A DNA stretch of 64,000 bases. It comes from Pseudoalteromonas piscicida (GTDB lineage: Bacteria; Pseudomonadota; Gammaproteobacteria; Enterobacterales; Alteromonadaceae). Under the pieces are notes generated by a model. It ran no database searches. It had not been told where the DNA came from and saw only the letters and a list, made by a program, of their open reading frames with translations. This document shows, in pieces, positions 1-9,472 of the stretch. The position numbers and the translations under genes were made by a program. The DNA is taken from contig NZ_CP021646.1 of the NCBI RefSeq assembly GCF_002208135.1, positions 3,618,501 to 3,682,500 on the forward strand. Reading direction: 5' to 3'. Numbering within the stretch: the stretch's first letter is position 1; the number at the start of each line of letters is the position of its first letter.

Positions 1-1555
1 CTGAAATAAAGTTCAGCGCTTCTTCTTCGTAGCACCAGTTCTCTAAAAACTGACTTGGCAGCTCAACCGCATCCCATGCTACACCATTAATACCGGCAAC
101 TGGGGCTGCATCCACTTGCGTCAGCATATGGTGAATACCGTGACCAAACTCATGGAACAAGGTGGTTACTTCATTATGGGTAAATAGCGCAGGTTTTTTG
201 CCAACGGCTTTATTAAAGTTACACACTAAATAAGCGACAGGAGTCTGCAGCTCACCATTTGCGCGTACTTTTCGGCCCACGCAGTCATCCATCCAAGCGC
301 CACCACGCTTATGTTCACGGGCATATAGGTCGAGATAGAAATGACCACGCAACTCGCCGCTTTCATCATGAATAGCAAAAAAGCGTACGTCTGGATGATA
401 AGTGTCAACGTCTTTGACTTCACTTACACGGATCCCAAACAGGCGATTTACCGTTTCAAATAAACCAGCAAGTACCTTATGCTCAGGGAAGTAAGGACGC
501 AGTGCTTCGTCAGAAATCGCATACTTAGCTTGTTTTAACTTTTCGCCATAATATGCATAATCCCAAGGTTTTAACTCAGTTACACCGTGCTCTTTATTCG
601 CAAAGTCACGTAGCTCTGCCACTTCTTGCTCGGCTTGCGGTTTTGACTTAGCAGCAAGGTCGTTTAAGAACTTAAACACTTGCTCTGGCGTCTCCGCCAT
701 TTTGGTTGCCAGTGATTTTTCAGCAAAACTAGAAAAACCAAGCAACTGAGCCAGTTCGTGTCGAAGCGTAAGTGCTTCATGCATAATCGCTGAGTTATCA
801 AACTCTCCAGCATTTGGCCCTTGATCCGAGGCACGTGTTACAAACGCACGATAAGCCTCTTCGCGGAGCTTTTGGTTATCTGCGTAGGTCATCACAGGGA
901 GGTAAGAAGGAATATCTAGAGTAAATACCCAGCCCTCTAACCCTTTGGCTTCGGCTGTATGAGCGGCAAGTGCTAAGGCAGACTCAGGTAGCCCAGCTAA
1001 ATCAGACTCATCAGTGATATGCTTTTGCCATGCCTGAGTGGCATCCATGACGTTGTTGCCAAACTTTGAGGCGAGCTCCGACAGTCGCGCCACAATCTCG
1101 CCATAGCGTTTTTGCTTAGCTGGTTCAAGCGCGATACCCGATAGTTGAAAATCGCGCAGTGCGTTATCCACCGACGTTTGCTGAGCAATCGTTAAATTGC
1201 CAAACTCAGGTGACTCTTTTACCGCTTTATAGGCTTCATATAGCCCTTGATGCTGGCCACAGTAAGTCGAATATTCAGATATTAATGGTAAACACTCATC
1301 ATACGCTTTGCGCAGCGCTTCGGAATTGACCACTGAGTGCATATGTGAGACTGGTGACCACATACGGCTAAGTTTATCGTCCGCCTCTTCCAGCGGTAGT
1401 ACAAAGTTGTCCCAAGTATAATTCGACTGCGCTAAAACAGTGTCGATAGTTTCACGACAGTCCGCAATGGCAGATTTTAATGCTTCAACAATATGTTCAG
1501 GCTTAATTTTCGAAAAAGGAGGCAATCCTTCTAGCCCGATTAATGGGTTACTCAT
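1..1555 (-). CDS. prlC: Oligopeptidase A (M3 metallopeptidase), C-terminal part outside window
   Basis: Cytosolic zinc metallopeptidase of the thimet oligopeptidase family, which degrades oligopeptides and cleaved signal peptides. About 518 codons are visible, starting MSNPLIGLEGLPPF. The catalytic motif HEFGH lies at 154-140, around residue 468, followed by G-I-H-H, which agrees with the position I remember in the E. coli protein. The frame stays open from the ATG at 1555 to the window edge, so only the last part is missing. It is divergent from gorA with about 170 bp between them. Family assignment is firm; the symbol could equally be opdA. Confidence 0.95.
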   Translation of the reverse strand, partial: MSNPLIGLEGLPPFSKIKPEHIVEALKSAIADCRETIDTVLAQSNYTWDNFVLPLEEADDKLSRMWSPVSHMHSVVNSEALRKAYDECLPLISEYSTYCGQHQGLYEAYKAVKESPEFGNLTIAQQTSVDNALRDFQLSGIALEPAKQKRYGEIVARLSELASKFGNNVMDATQAWQKHITDESDLAGLPESALALAAHTAEAKGLEGWVFTLDIPSYLPVMTYADNQKLREEAYRAFVTRASDQGPNAGEFDNSAIMHEALTLRHELAQLLGFSSFAEKSLATKMAETPEQVFKFLNDLAAKSKPQAEQEVAELRDFANKEHGVTELKPWDYAYYGEKLKQAKYAISDEALRPYFPEHKVLAGLFETVNRLFGIRVSEVKDVDTYHPDVRFFAIHDESGELRGHFYLDLYAREHKRGGAWMDDCVGRKVRANGELQTPVAYLVCNFNKAVGKKPALFTHNEVTTLFHEFGHGIHHMLTQVDAAPVAGINGVAWDAVELPSQFLENWCYEEEALNFIS

Positions 1556-1723
1556 GGGCACGCTCTTTATTTTCTAATCTAATATTGAGGTTGAAATAAG
1601 GGTGAATGACCGCATTTACAAGTATCTGAACAGATTTTTGCTTAATATCGGTCTTCGGTTGTGCACTTGTGCTATTTAAAGTAGTAGGCTTTAAGCAAAA
1701 CAAATAATTGGCGAGGAATTTTT

Positions 1724-3082
1724 ATGGCTCAACATTTTGACTATATCGCAATCGGTGGCGGTAGCGGCGGGATCGCGTCGGCAAACCGAGCGGCGATGCG
1801 AGGTGCCAAAGTGGCACTAATAGAAGCAAAGCACTTAGGCGGTACTTGTGTAAACGTGGGCTGTGTTCCAAAAAAAGCGATGTGGCACGGTGCTCAGGTT
1901 GCTGAAGCAATTAAACTATACGCACCGGATTATGGTTTTGATGTTGAACTCAAAAACTTCGATTGGGGCAAGTTAGTGGAAAGCCGCGAAGCCTACATTG
2001 GCCGTATTCACCAAGGTTACAACAGTTACCTAGCAAAAAACGGCGTTACGGTGATTAATGGCTTTGCCAAGTTTGTTGATAACAACACCATTGAAGTCAA
2101 CGGTGAGCACTACACCGCCGATCATATCAATATTACTGTAGGTGGCCGCCCTACTATTCCAAACATTCCTGGCGCTGAGCACGGCATCGATTCAAACGGT
2201 TTTTTTGAACTGAGAGAGCAACCTCGCCGCGTAGCTGTTGTAGGCGCGGGTTATATTGCGGTAGAGCTTGCAGGCGTGTTGCACAGCTTAGGCACGGAAA
2301 CCCACCTATTTGTTCGTAAGCACGCTCCGCTTCGTAACTTTGATCCTATCTTGGTTGAAACCTTAACTGAGGTAATGGAAAAAGAAGGTCCAACGCTGCA
2401 CACTCACGCAGTACCGAAGTCAGTAACCAAAGAAGAGGATGGTTCAGTCACCTTACACCTCGAAAACGGTGAGTCGTACACCGTAGACAAACTGATCTGG
2501 GCTATTGGTCGTGAGCCAATGACAGATCTTATCAACCTAGCTGCGACAGACGTAGAGACCACGCCAAGTGGTCATATTAAAGTCGACGAATGGCAAAACA
2601 CCACAGCCAAAGGTATCTACGCGCTCGGTGATATTATGGATGGTGGCATAGAGCTGACCCCTGTTGCCGTGAAAGCAGGTCGAATGCTAGCAGAACGCCT
2701 ATTCAATCCGGAATTGCCAAACGCAAAAATGGATTACGATTTAGTCCCTACCGTCGTCTTTAGCCACCCACCGATTGGCACCATTGGCCTAACGGAACCA
2801 GAAGCGGAAGAAAAATACGGTAAAGATAATATCAAGGTTTATACCTCAACCTTTGCTGCAATGTACACCGCAGTCACTCAACACCGCCAACCATGCCGCA
2901 TGAAACTAGTATGCGCAGGTCCAGAAGAAACCGTAGTGGGTCTACACGGCATCGGCTTTGCTGTAGATGAAATGATCCAAGGCTTCGCCGTCGCAATGAA
3001 GATGGGCGCAACCAAAGCAGACTTTGACTCGGTAGTCGCGATACACCCGACCGGCTCCGAAGAGTTTGTTACTATGCGATAA
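1724..3082 (+). CDS. gorA: Glutathione-disulfide reductase
   Basis: Reduces GSSG to GSH with NADPH, as a cytosolic FAD homodimer. It has an N-terminal FAD-binding GGGSGG (residues 11-16), the redox-active pair C42/C47 in GGTCVNVGC, a second dinucleotide fold [11 protein letters not shown], an FAD site ALGD, and the C-terminal HPTGSEE with the active-site His at 441. Its 452 residues are normal for GorA. The ATG is preceded by a GAGGA-type ribosome site. It is followed by a bidirectional terminator shared with the convergent sensor kinase. Confidence 0.97.
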   Translation: MAQHFDYIAIGGGSGGIASANRAAMRGAKVALIEAKHLGGTCVNVGCVPKKAMWHGAQVAEAIKLYAPDYGFDVELKNFDWGKLVESREAYIGRIHQGYNSYLAKNGVTVINGFAKFVDNNTIEVNGEHYTADHINITVGGRPTIPNIPGAEHGIDSNGFFELREQPRRVAVVGAGYIAVELAGVLHSLGTETHLFVRKHAPLRNFDPILVETLTEVMEKEGPTLHTHAVPKSVTKEEDGSVTLHLENGESYTVDKLIWAIGREPMTDLINLAATDVETTPSGHIKVDEWQNTTAKGIYALGDIMDGGIELTPVAVKAGRMLAERLFNPELPNAKMDYDLVPTVVFSHPPIGTIGLTEPEAEEKYGKDNIKVYTSTFAAMYTAVTQHRQPCRMKLVCAGPEETVVGLHGIGFAVDEMIQGFAVAMKMGATKADFDSVVAIHPTGSEEFVTMR

Positions 3083-3119
3083 TAACTTGATTTAATTATC
3101 AAATTATCTTTTAGAAATA

Positions 3120-3150
3120 AAACGCGAGTCGCAGCATACTCGCGTTTCTT
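3120..3150. terminator. Bidirectional terminator between gorA and the sensor kinase
   Basis: A 10-bp stem AAACGCGAGT / ACTCGCGTTT with an 8-base loop lies between two convergent genes. It has A-rich and T-rich flanks, so it can serve both strands. Confidence 0.8.
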
Positions 3151-3159
3151 ATTTCTGTC

Positions 3160-6100
3160 TTAGTTCATAGGCAGTGTAATTGAGCATATGCACCCTTTAT
3201 TGGCTTCAGATTCAACCGATAGTGTGCCTTTCAGGGCAAAAACAACTAAGTTATATACGATACTCATTCCGAGCCCTGTGTGCTCTGCTGCACCTTTTTT
3301 TGTGGTATAGAAAGGCGTAAATACTTGTTCTTTTGTCTCAGCAGTCATCCCCACGCCATTATCTGAAAATGTAATGTGCAGCGCTTTGTGTGAACACTCA
3401 ACTTGTACTTTAATCCATTGTTCTTCAACTTGTGCTTGGTTAATACTTGCAAACCCATGTGTAATTGAATTTAAGATTAAGTTATTGAATATCTGCGTGA
3501 GAATATTGATATCTACTTCAAAACTGCAGCTCGGACAGTCTATATATTTTTTTATATTTTTTAATCCAAGTTGCTTTTCGTACCCCTCAAATACTCGGTA
3601 TAGAAACTCGCGTAATTCTATTACTTTAGACTCGGAATATAGCTGAGAGACGGAAATCTCTTTAAATTTACGTGTTAATTCGCTACAGCGATTTAATGAG
3701 CTTTCGATTAGCTTGTTGCTTTCCATCGCTGACATGATGAATTGGTTAAGATGACTTGGTGTTAATTTTTTATTCTCCATCCTTTGATGCAGAGTCTTAG
3801 TCTGATCTCCAATAATACTACTCGAGGTTAGTGCTACCCCTATTGGAGTATTCATTTCGTGTGCTACACCCGTAACTAAGTGGCCAATTGAGGCCATTCT
3901 TTCAGACTCTGCAAGTCGCTGTTGAGTTTCGAGTAAACTGTTAAGAGTACGAGCATTGTTCAGTGCGACCGCAGCGTAAGCGCCAATAGTGAGAAGAATT
4001 TGTATACTATTTTCGTCATACGCACGTTTACGCAGGCTCTGAACACTCAAGCATCCAACGACTAGATTGTTAATTTCAAGAGGTAAGTAAATAATCGACT
4101 CACATTTCGCTCCTGCAATAGGCTCGGGTCGCTTACCTAGAATTTGTGCTTGCTCTTCACCATTCTCAGCATAAAACAACTGATTGTTTGTAACACACCA
4201 TGGACCTGGCCTGTCGGTTTTTCTCAATTCTAAACTACGGTAAGGTAGCTCTTGTCCATCCTCATAACTCGCAATATAATCAAGTGTTTCTTTCTCTTCA
4301 TTGATAATCCCAACCAAAAACACATAGCAATCCATTATGCTCGATATATTGTTGTAAAGCTGTTTAACTACTTCTTGAACCTCCAGATGAGCGGTTAACC
4401 TCTTTCCAATCAGCCCTAGCTTCTCTATCTCCTTTGTTCGCTCATTAACTAGGTTGTTTAATCTCTGCTGCTCTTCTTTTAGCTTTTTCACCTTTACCCA
4501 GTTAAAAAGGCTATTAACAAAATAGACTAGCAATATGAATAGCGACACGAGCACAATTTTAGTACTCGTTTTTTCAAAAAACTTTCGTTCCTTAATTATC
4601 GTTAATTCCAAGCGCTTTTTACTCCACACGCCATCACTATTACTGCCTTTTACAATAAAACGATATTCTCCACCATGTAGGCGGGGGTAGGTTACTTTTC
4701 GGTTTGTACCAACGCGCCAGCTTTCATCATACCCCTCAAGCTTGTACGCGTACTGGTTTTGTGACGGCTGAAAGTAATCAAGTGCAGAAAACTCTATATC
4801 TAGCGTTTTAACATCACTGTCTATCATTAGCCTGTTAGACTCAGTATTTAACTCGTCACCGTCAGCACTTATTCGGGTAAAAACAAGTTCAGGTTCATAC
4901 GAATTTCCTTCATACTGTTCTGGAAAAGAGAGAATAACTCCTTTGCTTCCTCCTCTGACGGTTAAACCGGATTCTGATTGGAAGCGACTTCCATTCCAGT
5001 GCTCCCCGATGTCCCAACCAGCTGCTTTTTTTAATTTATTAAATGTCCAGCGCTCAGTATCAATGATAAACTTACTGGTCCAAACCCTCCCACGACGATC
5101 CTGAAGCAAATTTGACCCAAGGTGCGTATTATCAAGGCCTAGCTTCTTATTTACACTGTCGAAATAATATTTTCCCGAGTTTCTTTCTATTAGTTGATAT
5201 ATACCATCGTCGCTTTCAACCCATAATATATCATTACTATCAATGAGTAAGCTGTTCACTGGAGCTTCGCCTAAGCCACTTGCGGTGCCTGTACGTTCGT
5301 TAATTGCTAGCAAAGAACGGTAATTTTCACTTAACTGGTACAGCCCAGTTTCAGTGCCGATCCAATATCCTCCCTGCTCATCTTTTGCCATCACGACAAT
5401 ACCTAGCTTTTCTGTCAGAGGCACGTTCGATAGTACCTTTGAGCCTTTGTCGTACTCCAATAACCCCCTACTACTTTTGATCAATACAACGTTATCATCA
5501 CCAATAAAGACTCCTTCATAAATAACACTTTGCTCTTCGTCATTGCCAAGCACCCTCTCAAGTCGGGTCAATTCAGGGTTATAAAGATAGACGCTATCTA
5601 TCGTACTAATCCATAAGTCTCCGTCTCTATCTTCCGACATACCATATATTTCAGCTTGATTCCTCGCATTAAAGAATGCATCTGATTTCACCTTGCCACT
5701 GTGAGGGGACGCCACCTGTAACTTGCCACTTCCAGAACCCAGCCATAATTCTCCGTTTTTCCTTACGGTTAATGCTAAAATATTATCAAAGCTAAGCCCC
5801 TTTCCCTTGACTGCGCTATACTTCAGTGCCCTGATAGTTTGATTCCCTCTATTCAGCTTGTTAACACCAGCCCCCCAAGTACCAACCCAAATGATCCCAG
5901 AGACGTCTTGGATCATTTCACCTATTTTGTCTAAAGATATTGTGGAGTAGTTACTGGGGTCATTGTTTAATGTTTCGAGTAGCCGCAATGTACTGCGATC
6001 TATTATGTGGATCCCATTGCCAAAGGTTGACACCCACATCTCATCATTGTGGATTTTTAAGATATCCATTACAGGTTTAGTCGTAAGTGGGCCAGTATTT

Positions 6101-6918
6101 GTGTCGTTAATGACGAAGTGAATGTTATTGTCATTGAGTGTTAATCTCGCAATATTATTCGCAGTACCAACCCAAAGGTATTCTTCATCTAAAAGTAGTG
6201 AACGAACATAGTACCCATTAAATTCCGGTATACTCGTTCCCGAAAAATGCTTTTCACTAACGTCAATTTTTAACCTACATAATCCGTCTTCATTTCCCGC
6301 CCACAATATTGATTCCGACTGCCAAACAACATACCTTACAAAATTGCTACTGTAGTTACTGTCACACCCTTTAACTTCAGTAATATCAAGCGTCTCTCCA
6401 TTATTTAAGTCGATAATTGTAATTCCGCCTTTTGTCGCAACCGCAACGAGCCCGGAATCATGACCTGATATTTTGTACACTTTATTCCCAAGCAGCTTAT
6501 AGGGGCTATCATCAGAAGCGCTTAGGTTTATGAACTTCTTTTTTTCAACATCAAAAATTGAAACGCCATTACTGTATGTCCCCAACCAGATATTATTATT
6601 AGGTGCTTGCCAAATGGTATCGACGTAATTTGCGGTCAATGAATTCTTATTATTTTGATCTTTCCTGAATAAGGTATAATCATACCCATCAAATTTCATT
6701 AAACCTTCTTGTGTCCCAAACCAAATAAACCCAGCTTTATCTTGAAAGACAGCAGAAATTGTCTTACTAGGGAAGCTTTCGGTATCCAGTCGTTCAAAGT
6801 GCAGCTCACCCATTCTGAATAGAGCTGTACTTAGATCATCGTTTGCATAAACGGGATTCTTTACTAGAGAAAAAAACAAAAGAGAGAAAATAAAAGGTTT
6901 ACAGATCGATTTCATCAC
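3160..6918 (-). CDS. Large membrane sensor histidine kinase with two-component-regulator propeller, Y_Y_Y and GAF domains
   Basis: Inner-membrane kinase of 1252 residues. An N-terminal signal or anchor (about 1-25) is followed by many WLGT/WIGT/WVGT propeller blades (about 40-680), a Y_Y_Y domain (about 710-775), a membrane helix (about 783-803), a coiled coil, and a GAF domain (about 850-985). The kinase core follows: H-box VAHEMNTP with His near 1020, N-box NNLILNS, G1 DNGVGM and G2 GLGMSIV. Unlike the hybrid members of this propeller family it has no receiver or AraC domain, and no response regulator is adjacent. The ORF begins at a GTG directly before ATG 6915, and no strong ribosome site is visible. 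Domain calls are from motifs; the ligand is unknown (many relatives sense glycans). Confidence 0.85.
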   Translation of the reverse strand: MMKSICKPFIFSLLFFSLVKNPVYANDDLSTALFRMGELHFERLDTESFPSKTISAVFQDKAGFIWFGTQEGLMKFDGYDYTLFRKDQNNKNSLTANYVDTIWQAPNNNIWLGTYSNGVSIFDVEKKKFINLSASDDSPYKLLGNKVYKISGHDSGLVAVATKGGITIIDLNNGETLDITEVKGCDSNYSSNFVRYVVWQSESILWAGNEDGLCRLKIDVSEKHFSGTSIPEFNGYYVRSLLLDEEYLWVGTANNIARLTLNDNNIHFVINDTNTGPLTTKPVMDILKIHNDEMWVSTFGNGIHIIDRSTLRLLETLNNDPSNYSTISLDKIGEMIQDVSGIIWVGTWGAGVNKLNRGNQTIRALKYSAVKGKGLSFDNILALTVRKNGELWLGSGSGKLQVASPHSGKVKSDAFFNARNQAEIYGMSEDRDGDLWISTIDSVYLYNPELTRLERVLGNDEEQSVIYEGVFIGDDNVVLIKSSRGLLEYDKGSKVLSNVPLTEKLGIVVMAKDEQGGYWIGTETGLYQLSENYRSLLAINERTGTASGLGEAPVNSLLIDSNDILWVESDDGIYQLIERNSGKYYFDSVNKKLGLDNTHLGSNLLQDRRGRVWTSKFIIDTERWTFNKLKKAAGWDIGEHWNGSRFQSESGLTVRGGSKGVILSFPEQYEGNSYEPELVFTRISADGDELNTESNRLMIDSDVKTLDIEFSALDYFQPSQNQYAYKLEGYDESWRVGTNRKVTYPRLHGGEYRFIVKGSNSDGVWSKKRLELTIIKERKFFEKTSTKIVLVSLFILLVYFVNSLFNWVKVKKLKEEQQRLNNLVNERTKEIEKLGLIGKRLTAHLEVQEVVKQLYNNISSIMDCYVFLVGIINEEKETLDYIASYEDGQELPYRSLELRKTDRPGPWCVTNNQLFYAENGEEQAQILGKRPEPIAGAKCESIIYLPLEINNLVVGCLSVQSLRKRAYDENSIQILLTIGAYAAVALNNARTLNSLLETQQRLAESERMASIGHLVTGVAHEMNTPIGVALTSSSIIGDQTKTLHQRMENKKLTPSHLNQFIMSAMESNKLIESSLNRCSELTRKFKEISVSQLYSESKVIELREFLYRVFEGYEKQLGLKNIKKYIDCPSCSFEVDINILTQIFNNLILNSITHGFASINQAQVEEQWIKVQVECSHKALHITFSDNGVGMTAETKEQVFTPFYTTKKGAAEHTGLGMSIVYNLVVFALKGTLSVESEANKGCICSITLPMN

Positions 6919-7324
6919 TAACCAATTAAAAAAGGCATTATTTTCTTACTACTTACTATAAGAAAAATAAAAACCACCATTATGGACAAAGCTGCATCTT
7001 GCACCTTTTCGCTTAACTCACTATCAACCTTTAATAGAGGAGGATAATTTACTCATACAAGACACTGATTCTGCTATTCAAGCCGTCTAAACCAGAAATA
7101 TCAATGCTGTTAGCGCGAAGCTTTCTGCTTCTACTGGAGCATGTATTAAGTTAATTCGATACTTGCTAGCAACCACTCTCAAGCTTCTATTACAACTAAG
7201 TGTAGCAATGAATTTAAAGATTGCTGTTCTTCCGTCGAGAGCTCAACACTGTGTCAGTTTGGACAAAGCGGATTAGTTAACTTATTGTTTTTATAGATAC
7301 CCTGAACCATGTCAGCAACGCAAA

Positions 7325-7422
7325 AAATTTGCTATTTAGTTGTTCTAAATAAGAAATTTTTAACACAGTTAGCGTCAGGTTCGCTTCTTCAAATTGAGCA
7401 AGTATTAAGACAAATTGGTATT
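7325..7422 (+). repeat. Interspersed repeat, copy A (5'-truncated)
   Basis: About 98 bp closely match copy C (55675-55773), sharing TTGCTATTTAGTTGTTCTAA, the AGTTAGCGTCAGGT block and the terminal AGTATTAAGAC ... TTGGTATT. The left half seen in copies B and C is missing here. Confidence 0.8.
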
Positions 7423-7429
7423 GGTGCAT

Positions 7430-7470
7430 TCGCTTCCTCAGCCAACACAGTACGTTGGCTGAGGAAGCGA
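7430..7470. other. Perfect 17-bp inverted repeat (hairpin)
   Basis: TCGCTTCCTCAGCCAAC at 7430-7446 pairs perfectly with 7454-7470 around a 7-base loop. It lies 8 bp beyond the end of repeat copy A and about 48 bp after the hydrolase stop. No T-run follows on the minus strand, so it is not a classical terminator for that gene. Confidence 0.8.
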
Positions 7471-7517
7471 GGTTTAACATCAACTAGTTGGGTTTGATAA
7501 TGGTAGATTAGCAGTCA

Positions 7518-9341
7518 TTACTTGCTAGCAAGTTCAATCAATGCCTGCTTAATAAGCTCAGGATGCGTAAAGGGGATCAGGTGTTCCGTGGAAGTGATCG
7601 GTAAGTACTGCCCACCACTAGCTTCAGCAACTTCTTGTGACCATTTACGGCCCTCCACTTCCCATTTTATTAGGTTGGCTTTCACCTCTTCTGTATCAGC
7701 ATTCGCGATATCTAGTTTTTCAAACTCACTGTCTATCACTGAAATCGGAATACTGCTATCCGGCTGCCAGTTTCTCACCAATTCCAAGTCGTCATGGTAA
7801 TTCATCATTTCGTGAACTCGAGTAAGTTGGGCATCAATACTATGACGGGTTTGCATTATATGATTAAAATATTGCCAATCCATATAATCTGCAAACTCAC
7901 TTCCTTCAAGCAGCGCTTCAATATGCGCCCGCTCTTCAGCTATTTTGCCATCCATCTTTTCTTGCCAATTACCTGCAGCAACATGATCTATCAAGTCTTG
8001 TCCGTATTCTCTATAAACATCAACAGGGTAACCTTGATACTGAGCGATAGAGTGTGGCAGCAAGATATCCGGGTCTAACCACAACATACTGGCTATCTTT
8101 TGATTAAAACCCCCAGATTGTTGCATTGCAATCAGCGGCACCGAGTTACTATTTGCGTAACTGAGTAAATGCACATCACTGAGATTGAGCTTTTCAAATA
8201 GCACGGGCAGGTCGCTTGCAAATTTATTCATGGAAGGCATGTCATGAACACCACTTAATCCCTGCCCTAGCCTATCAATAACGTAGACATTAAAACTGTC
8301 TGCTAAGTATGGCTGTAGTAACGCGAACCAAGCACTGTCGCTATGAAAATGCCTATTCGCCCCCGAAAGCATAACTACGGTTGGCTTATCAGCATGCCGC
8401 TTTAATTGCCGAACATGGTAATAATCGTTGTTTACTGCGATAAGATCAGAGCCTTGGGGCAGCACATAGCGACTTGTCGATTCAAAAAAAGCCATTATTG
8501 ATTGGGTGGTTTGAACCGGTGGCAAATTCCAACTATGCAGCCCACTTTCAACACTAATTAATTGCGTTTGAATATTGCGACTAGGGTAATGAGTTAACGT
8601 GACGCCATTTGCGATTTTTTCATCAACAGATAGCGCTGCTCCATAATTTAGGTTGGCAATAATTTTAATCGCTTGAGGTGACGAGAGTAACCCAAAATTC
8701 GCGTCACTTTTACCATTATAGGGTAGTACTGAGTCTGCTTTACCATGCATAATTCGGTAGTTTGTAGGTGTCGTAAAGTTACAGCTATCACCCAACTGAT
8801 AAGACATAGGCGCTGCAACCGTAACTATTGCATTAAACACCTCCGAGCGGTTACATAATAAGTTTTGAACAAATAACCCGCCTTGAGAAAAACCGGTCGC
8901 ATAAACTTCACCGTCAATGACATTATATTTGGCCTTTACTTCCGCAATTATTTGGTCAACAAAGCCCAAGTCATCTACACCTAAACGATGCGCCTTGTTG
9001 CAACCACAGCCTTCATTCCACTCTTCGTTTTTTGACTTGGGATAAACGACGATATAATCATCACTTTGCTCATGTAACTTAGTTAAACCTGCCATACCGT
9101 AAGCGGTGCCACCAGAACCATGAAATGCCAATATCAACTTGTACGCTTTATGTGGCTTTTCAACCGGCTTCATATAATAGTAACGCTCACTGAGTTGATG
9201 AACCTCTAAACCACTTATGGGCTTTAACACTCTATCGTCATTGCTTGACGCCTTTTTACTGTCGCTACTACTGCCACAGCCCGCGACTAAAGCTGCGAGT
9301 GTTAAACCTAACGCCTGTTTTAAAAACATTCGACTTGTCAT
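7518..9341 (-). CDS. Lipoprotein with PHB-depolymerase-like esterase domain fused to a second alpha/beta-hydrolase domain
   Basis: A predicted secreted lipoprotein. The lipobox LVAGC has its Cys about 22 residues after the chosen start. Domain 1 resembles the CE1/PHB-depolymerase (LpqC-like) esterases, with an HGSGG oxyanion region and nucleophile elbow GFSQGG (Ser about 152). Domain 2, roughly the last 270 residues, resembles an alpha/beta hydrolase (ANRHFHSD, DRLGQGLS), but at the elbow I read SYANS where GxSxG is expected, so its nucleophile may be lost. An upstream start at 9461 would add 40 residues without a signal peptide. ATG 9341 has AGGA at 9 bases and gives a proper lipoprotein leader. 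It is divergent from the CadC-like regulator, a likely controller. Confidence 0.75.
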   Translation of the reverse strand: MTSRMFLKQALGLTLAALVAGCGSSSDSKKASSNDDRVLKPISGLEVHQLSERYYYMKPVEKPHKAYKLILAFHGSGGTAYGMAGLTKLHEQSDDYIVVYPKSKNEEWNEGCGCNKAHRLGVDDLGFVDQIIAEVKAKYNVIDGEVYATGFSQGGLFVQNLLCNRSEVFNAIVTVAAPMSYQLGDSCNFTTPTNYRIMHGKADSVLPYNGKSDANFGLLSSPQAIKIIANLNYGAALSVDEKIANGVTLTHYPSRNIQTQLISVESGLHSWNLPPVQTTQSIMAFFESTSRYVLPQGSDLIAVNNDYYHVRQLKRHADKPTVVMLSGANRHFHSDSAWFALLQPYLADSFNVYVIDRLGQGLSGVHDMPSMNKFASDLPVLFEKLNLSDVHLLSYANSNSVPLIAMQQSGGFNQKIASMLWLDPDILLPHSIAQYQGYPVDVYREYGQDLIDHVAAGNWQEKMDGKIAEERAHIEALLEGSEFADYMDWQYFNHIMQTRHSIDAQLTRVHEMMNYHDDLELVRNWQPDSSIPISVIDSEFEKLDIANADTEEVKANLIKWEVEGRKWSQEVAEASGGQYLPITSTEHLIPFTHPELIKQALIELASK

Positions 9342-9472
9342 GTTGGCCATTCCTATTTTATTGTTTTCATGTACTCTAAATACTTTGAAAAAAGGCGCGA
9401 CGAATTCACATGAAATCGTTGTGAGGAATTCCTTACCAATAAATATAAACAATACAATCAAAGGGATAATAA

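Larger units (their letters stand above)
6919..7517. other. 600-bp intergenic region with a repeat copy and a strong hairpin
   Basis: It separates the sensor kinase from the hydrolase lipoprotein. I see no convincing gene. The right half holds copy A of the interspersed repeat (7325-7422) and a 16-17 bp stem-loop (7430-7470). Short open frames here overlap the repeat and are not credible genes. Confidence 0.6.

Noticed and set aside
7277..7497. Short open frames of 62-68 codons on both strands
   Set aside because: They lie in the interspersed repeat and hairpin and have no ribosome sites.
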